A stretch of 64,000 nt of DNA from Candidatus Poseidoniales archaeon (lineage in GTDB: Archaea > Thermoplasmatota > Poseidoniia > Poseidoniales > Poseidoniaceae), in the NCBI GenBank assembly GCA_003602415.1, contig QQSK01000013.1, positions 116,220-180,219 on the forward strand, given 5' to 3'. A program made the position numbers and the translations under genes. Under the pieces are notes generated by a model, which saw only the letters and a program-made list of their open reading frames with translations, was not told the origin of the DNA and searched no databases. How positions within the stretch are numbered: the first letter of the stretch is position 1; each line of letters begins with the position of its first letter. Of the stretch, positions 10,026-19,900 are shown piece by piece.

Positions 10026-10496
10026 TCATGCTTCGCCTTCAGGCGGAGTTGGTACAGTTACTGCAGGTATTCCTTTCTCCCTTGCTCGATTAATCATAAT
10101 CGTTGTCCACTTTGATTTTGGACCAGGGAAAGCTATGACATGAGTTGCATGTTCCAACATCTTGTCACCCAATGTTGGAGATGCTTCTGGCCTTCCTGAA
10201 TCCTCAAGACCTCGTCGAGGTTCATTCCATGCTTCAGTAAAAATCGCCATCGGTATGGCGTTATTATTTGCCCACCTTTCTACCAGGTAATCTACTCCAC
10301 TCGCTCCTCCAATGATAATTAAATCCGGATGTGAGTTCCATTTTATCCACTGCTCTAATTGTTCTTCAATCCATTCATAATTGTAAAATCTAGAATTTCC
10401 ACAAATTACCAAATTGATGACCTTTCCATCTTGATTAAGGTCTCTTCCAGCCAATTTTTCGACCGTGGCGGCTCCGGTGTTGATATCGTCGGACAT
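10026..10496 (-). CDS. SLOG-family (YspA/DUF2493-like) nucleotide-binding protein
   Basis: NLVICGNSRFYNYEWI...LIIIGGASGVDYLVERWA...HVIAFPG. Confidence 0.75.
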   Translation of the reverse strand: MSDDINTGAATVEKLAGRDLNQDGKVINLVICGNSRFYNYEWIEEQLEQWIKWNSHPDLIIIGGASGVDYLVERWANNNAIPMAIFTEAWNEPRRGLEDSGRPEASPTLGDKMLEHATHVIAFPGPKSKWTTIMINRAREKGIPAVTVPTPPEGEA

Positions 10497-10655
10497 AACT
10501 GACGATTGTTGAGGTAACCTATAAGTAAATCTGATTTATTTTCCATAAAAATACACAAACCCTCCTCTACTTTCCGCTTTTCGGGGAGAGAAACCGTACT
10601 TTCGAAGACGTTTTCGACCGCTTTCATCATAGAATAGTTGCTATTGGCGAGTAAC

Positions 10656-11996
10656 ATGGGATTCAAACGCGTACTAATTGCTAACCGCGGAGAAATTGCA
10701 TTGAGAATTCTCAGAACCTTGAGAGATATGGGTATTGAAGCAGCAATTATTCATGGTCGAGAAGATAGATTATCGCTTCCTGTAAGATTAGCAGATGTGG
10801 CTTATCCAATCATGCGCTCCAATCCTCTAGATTCATACCTTGACATCGAAGCAGTTGTTCAGGCAGCTAAAGATTTGAATTGTGATGCAGTCCATCCAGG
10901 ATATGGATTCCTTGCGGAAAACGCTCACTTCGTAAAGAGATTAGAGGAAGAAGGAATTACTTTCATCGGTCCAGCATCGGGTGTAATCACACTTCTTGGA
11001 GATAAAATCGAAGCAAGAGCAGCGATGGAGGCTGCTGGTTTACCTACAGCAAAAGGAAGTAGCGAGCCAATTTCTTCTGCAGATGTAGCGAGCGAATTGG
11101 CTAATGAAATTGGCTATCCTGTGATCATTAAAGCAGCAGCAGGTGGCGGTGGAATTGGTATGCAAATCGTCCATGCGTCAAATGAGTTCGAAGGCGCTCT
11201 CAAACTATGTCAGGGCCGTGCAAAATCAGCATTTGGCGATGACAGAGTTTTCGTAGAGAAATATATCGAAGGCGCTCAACACGTCGAGTTCCAAGTTCTT
11301 GCTGATGGAGAAAAAGCCATTCACTTTGGTGAAAGGTTTTGTTCAATTCAGAGACGCCATCAAAAATTGATTGAAGAAGGACCATGGCTGACCGATGAAA
11401 AAAGAGCTGAAGTTGGCGCATTGGTTTGTGCTGGTGCAGAGTCAGTTGGTTACAAAGGTCTAGCAACTTTCGAATTCCTCAGAGATAAGAACGGTGATTT
11501 CTACTTCCTTGAGGTCAATCCAAGAGTCCAAGTTGAACATACGGTTACTGAATTGATCACAGGATATAATTTGGTAGAATTAGGAATTAGAGTTGCTCAG
11601 GGTGAAAGCTTACCGCTTACCCAAGACGATGTAGTGATTAGAGGTCATGCAATTCAATGCCGCTTGAATGCTGAAGATACGACCAATTTCGTACCTTCTC
11701 CTGGGCGACTTTGGGAATGCCATTTCCCATCTGGTTTTGGTATACGTTGCGATACTCATGCACATCCAGGATATGAAATGCCAGGTTGCTTCGATAGTTT
11801 GCTAGCTAAATTATTGGCATGGGGACCAGACCGTGATTCTGCAATTAGGAGAATGAGAACTGCTCTTGATGAAACAATCATCACAGGAGTTGAGCATCTA
11901 ATACCTCTTCACCGTCGAATTATGGACGAAAAGGACTTCTTAGCAGGCGATATTACAATCGCTTACATCGACGAACATCAAGACCTATTGGGTTGA
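10656..11996 (+). CDS. biotin carboxylase subunit of acyl-CoA (acetyl/propionyl) or pyruvate carboxylase
   Basis: FKRVLIANRGEIALRILRT, AVHPGYGFLAEN, AAAGGGGIGM, FLEVNPRVQVEHTVTE. Confidence 0.93.
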   Translation: MGFKRVLIANRGEIALRILRTLRDMGIEAAIIHGREDRLSLPVRLADVAYPIMRSNPLDSYLDIEAVVQAAKDLNCDAVHPGYGFLAENAHFVKRLEEEGITFIGPASGVITLLGDKIEARAAMEAAGLPTAKGSSEPISSADVASELANEIGYPVIIKAAAGGGGIGMQIVHASNEFEGALKLCQGRAKSAFGDDRVFVEKYIEGAQHVEFQVLADGEKAIHFGERFCSIQRRHQKLIEEGPWLTDEKRAEVGALVCAGAESVGYKGLATFEFLRDKNGDFYFLEVNPRVQVEHTVTELITGYNLVELGIRVAQGESLPLTQDDVVIRGHAIQCRLNAEDTTNFVPSPGRLWECHFPSGFGIRCDTHAHPGYEMPGCFDSLLAKLLAWGPDRDSAIRRMRTALDETIITGVEHLIPLHRRIMDEKDFLAGDITIAYIDEHQDLLG

Positions 11997-12928
11997 TAAT
12001 CATGGATGTGTTAATCGTTGGCAGTTTGGCCTACGATTCATTAGAAACTCCGGTTGGTTCAATCGAAGATGAATTAGGTGGTTCAGCATCCTATGGAGGC
12101 TTTTCTGCAGCATTTCATAATCGAAAAACCAACGGTAAAGGTGTAGGATTAGTTGGTGTAATAGGAGAAGATTTCGAACAAAAGCATCTTACTTGGTACA
12201 AAGAATCGGGTTTGGATATCGGCGGAATCGAGTCGATGCAAGGTAATACATTTCGCTGGAAAGGGTCGTATCATGGAAACATGTCTGAAGCTGTAACTCA
12301 TGAAACACATCTGAATGTGTTTGAACATTTTCAACCTAAAGTCCCCAATAGCATGGCGAATCCAAAGATATTGATGTGTGCAAATTTACATCCTAGTCTA
12401 CAATCTTCAGTAATATCTCAGACCAATGTAGGTAGAGTCTCTCTACTCGACTCGATGAATCTTTGGATAGATATCGCACATGATGATTTGTTGGATGTAA
12501 TGAAAAAGGTCGACATCGTTGTTCTGAACGATGGAGAGGTGCGCATGTTGGCATCTGATGATAATTTGATCCGAGCCTCTCAAACGGTTTTATCGATGAA
12601 GGGAGGCGGAATTTTGGTGATTAAAAAAGGTGAAAATGGCGTTTTAGCATTGCATCCAGATGGGATGATTTCTATACCATCTTATCCAACATTAAATTTG
12701 ACAGACCCTACGGGGTGTGGTGATTCTTTCGCTGGAGCAATGGCTCAATTTCTCTCTCTAGGGAGTGGAAATGTTAGCCATGAAGAATTAGCAGAAGCAT
12801 TGGTTCATGCCACAGTAACTGCCTCGTTTACCATAGAAAGTTTCGGCACTGAACGACTACGCAATCTATCTGTTGAGGAATATGAAAATCGATTGAAAGA
12901 GTATAGATTAATCTCTAGAACTTCTTGA
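11993..12928 (+). CDS. PfkB-family sugar/nucleoside kinase
   Basis: N-term LIVGSLAYDSLETP...ELGGSASY; C-term DPTGCGDSFAGAMAQF anion hole/catalytic motif. Confidence 0.88.
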   Translation: MIIMDVLIVGSLAYDSLETPVGSIEDELGGSASYGGFSAAFHNRKTNGKGVGLVGVIGEDFEQKHLTWYKESGLDIGGIESMQGNTFRWKGSYHGNMSEAVTHETHLNVFEHFQPKVPNSMANPKILMCANLHPSLQSSVISQTNVGRVSLLDSMNLWIDIAHDDLLDVMKKVDIVVLNDGEVRMLASDDNLIRASQTVLSMKGGGILVIKKGENGVLALHPDGMISIPSYPTLNLTDPTGCGDSFAGAMAQFLSLGSGNVSHEELAEALVHATVTASFTIESFGTERLRNLSVEEYENRLKEYRLISRTS

Positions 12929-13987
12929 ATGCAGTATGCTCAAGAACAGGTCGTAACTCGCAGTGTTATGACCGTACTAAATATTGCAATGATTGGCAGT
13001 GATGACCTTGCCAAATCGATTGCAAAGGCTACAGACCAGCGCGACGTTCATACCTATGTTCACAAAGAATCAGGAGCAGATGGTCCTAGGATTCTTTCCA
13101 TAATTAGACCGGCTAAAATGCCGGAAAGGATTCGTCCATTTTTCAATTCACTTTGTGCAGCTAGAGTTGGTCTGATAGAAATCTCAGGAATCGATGCAGC
13201 ATTTGGTGAAGTACTGGTTGGCTTTGCTTCGGCTGGATTGAGCAAAGGTCTGTTTGTAATCAATCCTCCAGAGGGCGAGTGGATAGACGAAGACCAAGTC
13301 AAAGGTTTCCTCAATCAAGCGGGTCTATCCACATGGAAACAATGTGGTACAGACGGTATTGAATTACGCACAGCATTGTACGATTTGATGGATGAAATTT
13401 CTAGCGATTTAGAGTCTGCTAAAAAGGAGCCGCTGGTTGTTCCAATCGATCAATATTTCAATGTCAAGGGAATAGGATTAGTCGCCATAGGATATGTTCA
13501 ATCGGGCTCAGTTTCAGTACATGATGAATTACATCTATTGCCAGCAGAAGGACCTGGTACGGTCAAGAGTTTGCAGGTTATGGATGATGATGTTTCAGAG
13601 GCAGTAGCAGGCGATCGAGTTGGGATCGCACTCAGGAATACGAAAGAGGAACACTTGACAGGTGGTTCATTGGTCATCCATCCTGCGATTGAAGACAAAA
13701 ATAAGGGGGTCTCGATACCTCTTTGTTTGGAGAAACATGAGAAAAGTTCAGTTGAATTAACAGTTTCACCTTTCCAAAAGAGGATTTTGGCAGTAGGGGA
13801 TGTAGTTCATGCCAGCGTTGATTTGCAATTCGTTGTAGGACGCGTCGAATCCTTAGACTCCGGGCTTGAAGTGGCTTGGGAGTCTCCTTTGTTTATCCGT
13901 AAAGAAAACCCGCCTACAGTGATCATTGCTCAACTTGATTCAAAGCCTAGAATTATGGGCAGTGCAAAATTATCTCGGCTTTCATAA
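12929..13987 (+). CDS. SelB/EF1A-like elongation-factor homologue with degenerate G domain (aSelB-like)
   Basis: EF-Tu domain-2-like VPIDQYFNVKGIGLVAIGYVQSGSVSVHDEL...VKSLQVMDDDVSEAVAGDRVGIALR; N-terminal IGSDDLAKSIAK replaces GxxxxGKS/T. Confidence 0.75.
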   Translation: MQYAQEQVVTRSVMTVLNIAMIGSDDLAKSIAKATDQRDVHTYVHKESGADGPRILSIIRPAKMPERIRPFFNSLCAARVGLIEISGIDAAFGEVLVGFASAGLSKGLFVINPPEGEWIDEDQVKGFLNQAGLSTWKQCGTDGIELRTALYDLMDEISSDLESAKKEPLVVPIDQYFNVKGIGLVAIGYVQSGSVSVHDELHLLPAEGPGTVKSLQVMDDDVSEAVAGDRVGIALRNTKEEHLTGGSLVIHPAIEDKNKGVSIPLCLEKHEKSSVELTVSPFQKRILAVGDVVHASVDLQFVVGRVESLDSGLEVAWESPLFIRKENPPTVIIAQLDSKPRIMGSAKLSRLS

Positions 13988-14004
13988 TCCACTGCAAAGA
14001 ACGG

Positions 14005-14021
14005 CCCCCCCATAGGGGGGG
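14005..14021. repeat. C7-ATA-G7 inverted repeat in intergenic region
   Basis: CCCCCCCATAGGGGGGG, 7-bp arms, 3-nt loop. Confidence 0.9.
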
Positions 14022-14066
14022 AAAACGGTGGGTTCATAACCTCGGGTTCGACTTCAGCGGTTCGGG

Positions 14067-15596
14067 ATGCTTATGGACACGAGGCCAGAGGGGCTCGGTG
14101 TCAATGGAGGGGGGATTAAATTCCGCTCCTTGTCACTGGGTGGAGTTCGCGGTAAGGTCAGGGCGACCTTAAACGAGAACCAAATCTCATTTGAGTCACG
14201 AAATGGTCATGCATTAGACATTCGTTTGAATGCAATTCAAAGGGTCCATCACCACCATACAACTCTGGTTCCAGGATGGCTTGCAGTAGTTGGGTTAATT
14301 TTGGTATGGGTGGCATGGAGAGGCGTTACTGGTAAATTGCAAGCACTTCTTGGTTCAGCAGGAATCGTTCTTTCAGCATCTCACTACGCCACACGTAGAC
14401 CTACTCTTACAATCGATACAAAGGCCGAAGATTGTCATACGGTGTTTGGTTCAGATATCGCAATGATGCGCTTATGCGCTCTAATCCAACGAATTCAGAA
14501 TGGGATGAGTTTAGAGGATGCGAAGTTGAGTGTTGACAATATGGTTAGCGATTCAGAATATCCTCGCTCAATGAATACTGATGAAATGGAGTTAATCCCT
14601 GAGCCGGTTGAATTATTCCCCTCTCCAGTGCTTAGTCACTTCATCGATGCTATGGAAAACGACGGAGAAGTCGACCCTGAAATAGAAATCGTTAGTCCAG
14701 CAATTGCGATTGACGACCTGGATTTACCTATGTGGGAAGAAGAACCCGAACCGCCGGTAATCGAGCAACAGATGCCTGCTGGATTGATGGACAGATCTCG
14801 AGCAAATTTGTTCACCCAGAGAAATCAAGTTGTTCAAAACGGATGGCAACCTCCTCAGCAACAACATCCATACGACCAAATTCACAGATCTCAACCAGAT
14901 AATATTCCCTCATATGGGATGATTCCTCAACAGGGAATGGAATCTCATATCCATAGGCCTGTACAAAATCCCCAACCTACTCCAATTCCAAACGACTTTT
15001 TGCCATCTTTCGTAGGGGCAAACGGAGCTCACATTCCAAACACTAGTGCGGAACAATTCTCGGTTCCTGATTCCCCTCTGCCTCAAGCCCAAGAGACTGA
15101 AGAAGATGTTCAGTCATTGGTTGCTTCTGCACGCCGAGATGATATTCCTCTGGATGCGGAATTGATTCCAAAAGATGTCGAGCCACCTAAACAAAAATAT
15201 CCAAAGATGCGCGCATTAAAGTCCCAACCAACCACGACTCGTCTAGTAGTTCGCAAAGGTAGGACAGGACGAATTACTCCTCGTTCAGTATTATCGGAGT
15301 TAGTAACTCCAGCACTTGGCAAGGCATCTAAGCTCTCTAGGAGAATCTGGCCTAGAGGCAGAAGAACCGGCGAATCATTACGCCTTCAAGCCGAATATAA
15401 TCTTCAATCACAGGCTGCAGAATCCATTCAAAACCTAGCTAAGAGTAAGGGTGGAGAAGTTAGTGACGAAGAGGTGAATCAGATGCTATCGCACATCCCT
15501 TCACAACCGGTAATTCCAACAACTTTCAATGAACTTGTAAGTTCAAAATCCAAAGGCTCTGAAGATGTTGAATCAATTCCAAGAATCGATGAATGA
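14067..15596 (+). CDS. membrane-anchored protein with Pro/Gln-rich low-complexity region, unknown function
   Basis: 509 aa ORF; hydrophobic pair near residues 75-110; PQQQHPYDQIHRSQPDN region. Confidence 0.75.
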   Translation: MLMDTRPEGLGVNGGGIKFRSLSLGGVRGKVRATLNENQISFESRNGHALDIRLNAIQRVHHHHTTLVPGWLAVVGLILVWVAWRGVTGKLQALLGSAGIVLSASHYATRRPTLTIDTKAEDCHTVFGSDIAMMRLCALIQRIQNGMSLEDAKLSVDNMVSDSEYPRSMNTDEMELIPEPVELFPSPVLSHFIDAMENDGEVDPEIEIVSPAIAIDDLDLPMWEEEPEPPVIEQQMPAGLMDRSRANLFTQRNQVVQNGWQPPQQQHPYDQIHRSQPDNIPSYGMIPQQGMESHIHRPVQNPQPTPIPNDFLPSFVGANGAHIPNTSAEQFSVPDSPLPQAQETEEDVQSLVASARRDDIPLDAELIPKDVEPPKQKYPKMRALKSQPTTTRLVVRKGRTGRITPRSVLSELVTPALGKASKLSRRIWPRGRRTGESLRLQAEYNLQSQAAESIQNLAKSKGGEVSDEEVNQMLSHIPSQPVIPTTFNELVSSKSKGSEDVESIPRIDE

Positions 15597-16058
15597 TTAT
15601 CGGTTCTTTTGAGACAACATGTGTGTTCTGATGGCCTTGGCGATTTCCCAATCTGCCTTTTCTTCATCAGTTTCAGGATTAAATTGTGGTACAGGAATCG
15701 GGCGCATCATCGAATCGATCGCTATCATGAAGAAGTAACCTTGACAAATTTCGGTTTTGCTCCAGTCTGACTTATTCATTGCCCATGCAGTAACCTTGGC
15801 ACATGCAGTTCTGTTAGATGTGAATACCACCTTGCCGGTTACTTCGATTAGGTCACCCTGTCTTGCAGGTGCCTTAAACTCCAAAGTATCAATAGAAATG
15901 GTTACGAATTCTCTGTGTGCAAATTTAGCACAAACGATACCAGCAGCCTTGTCCATTAGCGATAGTAATCGGCCACCAAACAAGGTGTTGTATGAATTTG
16001 TGTCTTGAGGAAACACTTCCTCAATCAAGGTTACAGGTTCGGTACTGTATGGCTCCAT
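15597..16058 (-). CDS. hotdog-fold acyl-CoA thioesterase (YciA/BACH-like)
   Basis: EVFPQDTNSYNTLFGGRLLSLMDKAAG...FKAPARQGDLIEVTGKV. Confidence 0.88.
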   Translation of the reverse strand: MEPYSTEPVTLIEEVFPQDTNSYNTLFGGRLLSLMDKAAGIVCAKFAHREFVTISIDTLEFKAPARQGDLIEVTGKVVFTSNRTACAKVTAWAMNKSDWSKTEICQGYFFMIAIDSMMRPIPVPQFNPETDEEKADWEIAKAIRTHMLSQKNR

Positions 16059-16151
16059 TGGTATTAGGGAAGAGTATCTCCTCCTTCAATCCATGTACGA
16101 ATCATGCCAACAATGTGAGATTTGATGAGGTATAGGTCACGCCAGTGTACC

Positions 16152-16817
16152 ATGTCGGGCATTTGTGTCGGCCTTGTGAGCGGAGGAATAGATTCGCCCG
16201 TCGCCGTTGCTCGAATGTTAATGGCAGGATGGAAAATCTATCCTTTACACGCATCTCAAGAGCCTGTTACCGGTCCCGCAGCAGAAGAGAAAACAGTTGC
16301 TTTACTTCGTCATTTGTTGAATATGGAAGGCCCGGTAGGAGATGCAGCTAGAGAAAATCTTTCTCGCGAGTTAATCGTTGTTCCAGTTGCAGAATCTTTG
16401 GCTTTGTTTACAGAAAAGTGGAATCATTCCGAATATTTCATTCATATGAAGAGATTATTCAACGCAATTGCAACACTGCGAGGCGAGCAGATCGATGCAA
16501 CACATGTGCTAAGCGGTGAGAATTTAGGTCAGGTGTCAAGTCAGACACTTGGAAATCTAGGAGGGGTTGAGATAGCAACTCCTCTTTTGCCATTAAGGCC
16601 ATTACTTGCTATGGATAAAGTAACGATAATGACAATGGCTCGAAAATTAGGTACTCTTGAAATTAGTGAAGGCCCTGAAGTTTGTGATGCATTGGGTCCT
16701 AGCAAACCTACCACAGTCGCCAATAAGGAGTGGCTTGAAAGTTCTGAGGAAAGAGTAGGTGGCTTGCAGCACCTCGCTTCTAGTAATTTTTCTCAACTTA
16801 GAATTGTAAATCTCTAG
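16152..16817 (+). CDS. ThiI-type PP-loop ATPase domain protein without THUMP domain
   Basis: GLVSGGIDSPVAVARML; HVLSGENLGQVSSQTLGNL; ORF track start 16122, ATG at 16152. Confidence 0.75.
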   Translation: MSGICVGLVSGGIDSPVAVARMLMAGWKIYPLHASQEPVTGPAAEEKTVALLRHLLNMEGPVGDAARENLSRELIVVPVAESLALFTEKWNHSEYFIHMKRLFNAIATLRGEQIDATHVLSGENLGQVSSQTLGNLGGVEIATPLLPLRPLLAMDKVTIMTMARKLGTLEISEGPEVCDALGPSKPTTVANKEWLESSEERVGGLQHLASSNFSQLRIVNL

Positions 16818-16823
16818 GCTTTG

Positions 16824-16851
16824 CGGGTTTCCCCCTTTAGGGGGGAACCCG
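16824..16851. repeat. 12-bp-arm inverted repeat (hairpin) downstream of ThiI-like gene
   Basis: CGGGTTTCCCCC-TTTA-GGGGGGAACCCG (one T.G wobble). Confidence 0.9.
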
Positions 16852-16906
16852 TTGGTACACATCTCCGTCGGTATTTTATGCCCGACTTGAGTGGGGAGGG
16901 GAGAGG

Positions 16907-19900
16907 GTGGCCCCTATGAATGAAAATAAGAATGGAATAACCGCTTTGGTACTGACATGCTTGATGTTGATTACTCCGCTTGCAGGAGCAGCAGATGTCA
17001 CAACATTTAGCAACGGAGGAAGTGATGTTACTGTTGAAGTTCGAGACAGTGCAGAATACACAAATTACGAAGATGGAACAATTTCATTACCATCTGGGGA
17101 CACAGTTACCAGTGCTTCGATGAAGATATCAACCGATATGGCCACTCATGAAACTTTTACATCCATCAATTCTGAGACTGCTCAATATGTTTGGGATCCT
17201 GTATACAACAACCAACAAACCGAGTATTCCACGCTTACTGATTTCACATATCATGAAGATACTGTTCAACTGGTAAGCGGTGGTTTCTCAACCGACTTCG
17301 AAAGGTCAGAATCTTCATTCTTTGACCACACAGTGCCGCCTGTCTATGATGGCACAGGTTGGCAACATGGAACCCTTTCAGAAGCAACAGTCATCAATGA
17401 CAATTGTAACACTGGTAACGATTGTTGGGGTACAAACATGTACGACTGGGACAACGATTACACCAACGACGATAATGGCGGTGGATTCTCATACAGTCTG
17501 ATTACTCCAGAGATGGAAGTCGACCCAAGTTCCCACATTGCTCGCTTCTCCAGCTGGCACGGTATGCACTGGACACAAACCAATCCAGGTTCAAATCCAA
17601 CCAATACCTACTATGATTGTGGATATGTGATGGTAAGAAACTCATCATCACCAAACTTCCCTCCACCTGATATGGGTTGGAGTTACATTCCATTCGATGC
17701 AACAAATTCCACAGGAATCAGTTATGCAAATGGACTATATCCAATTGGTTCTGGAAATGGAAAGATTCAGAATTGTGATGGATTAACAGGTACTGATTAC
17801 GCAATTGGGGGAGAATCTACTCATCCAACTACCAACCCGTCCGGTTGGGCAACACTAGCTGTAAATCTGAACGAGCACATCCACAAGTATGTACAACTGA
17901 AATTCGTTATGAGCCACAACAATGGCGCAGGTACACCTGAAAATACCACAATGCCTGGTTGGTTCATCGATGACTTCAGAATCGGTGACCCTCTTCCACA
18001 ATCTGGTTCAATGACTGTGAAAGGTTTCACTCCTCAGCAATCACCTAACCCTGGTTTCCCAGACGGATACGGTGTTCTAACAATGGAGCAAGAAACAACT
18101 CCTACCAACTCTCTAACAGTTACTGCACTTCGTGGAGGAACTACTGATATCGTAGTCGACAAGTTTGGAGAATTGATGACAGGTCTTGAAGGTCCTATCG
18201 TTGAATTGTGGGATATTGATTCTGCAGACTACCCTGTTATCGATTTGAGATTCGACTTTGATACAGGACAATATCGGTTATCGACTGCAGTTCTTCACGG
18301 CATCAATGTAGGGACTCGTGTGGGTACGGGAATGAACGACACAAATGTCGTGCTAAGTCCAATGATCCAGGACGGAGTTTGGCAAACCTCTGGCGGAGGT
18401 CAGCCATTATTCTACACTCCAACATTAACTGATAATACGTTCACTCCAACGCTTTACAGTACTAAATTTTCACAACCAATTGTCGGTGTAACACCTGTTG
18501 TGGTTGACGATTGTACTGAATCTCCTGGTGTCGAATTGAACTTAAGAGACAATTCAATTCACAATTTGACCGTTGGACAGAAGTGGATTCCAGATGATCC
18601 AATCTTCGGTTTCTCTTCAGTTGTTTCTTATGCTAACCCTTGTGGATTGTCAGAACTTTGGTTTGACCTAGAATTCGGACACAGTGCGGAAGCGGTTGAA
18701 CTTGATATCGCAAACGATGGAGATATTGAATGGGCAATGAATGAGCCGGCATTCGGCTCGTTCGGCCGTCAAACAGTATTCTGGGCAGGTTACGCTGAAG
18801 GCGTCAATCATGCTATGCACGAATCAACGCTCACACTGAACACATTCGGTGAAGCAACAGGTGGTAGTTTCATGCTACCTATGGGCGCTGATGTTTCGAT
18901 TGCTGACATTATTCTATCAGATAACACAGCAGGAGATTTCGATTTGACATTAAGGTCTAGTGGCCAAGAAGTATCTCTTGGAACAATGGCTAATCAATCT
19001 TTGATATCCTATGAAACGGTGTTCCCAATGTTTGCATTTAACGATGCAATCAATTCACTGCTAACCAACCCATTACTTCAAGCGTCTCACATTGACAATT
19101 ATGGAAATGAATGGGCTACATTCCACTTCGATGTAGCAAACGAGAACGCTCCAAGTGGAACACAGGTTGTGTTTGGACACTTGGATATCGTTTACGAATG
19201 GGACACCACAATCGGTGGTTCAAGCAATTTCGACCGTGAATTGAACCAAGGTATTGCTCTTGGAAGCGGTTCCACTGTTGAGGTTCCACTTTCACTATCG
19301 GCAGGTAGTGGAGGCGCAGTTATGTTCTCTGACCTATCGGTCACAACATCTACAGGGTATGATTCATCACTTACTCTAACCGGTAGCCCAGAGGGATTGT
19401 ATCCAAATGGTGACATCGTAGAAGCTGTGTCTATTCACAGCGTAGATTCATCAACTGGAACTTCGTTTGCTGAATCAAGACTACGCATGGAATCTTCCAG
19501 TGGAGTTGTTGAATTAGCATTCTCCGAACTATCTCTGTTCACAGAAGCATATGACCCAGATAACCTAGTTACAATGGAATCATCCTCCTATACCGAGGTT
19601 GGAGATGAAATGCATGTCACATGGAGATTCAGAATTAACACCGCTTGGGAGGATACTGCTGAATTGAGATTGTATGCCAGTTTGATCGCAGCAAATGGCG
19701 TTAATGGAATGCCTGGAGCGGTTGTTCTAGCACCTAGTAATGGTAATGCAATTGAAAATGACGCTATGATCGCTTCTTTCGAATTGCAAAATGATGCGGG
19801 AGTAACACAGAACTTAGAATCAGCAAGTTCGAACCAGAACATCAATTTGGTTGGAAGCATTAGACTAGAAGGTCTAGATGTTGCACCAGACCCAACTTCT

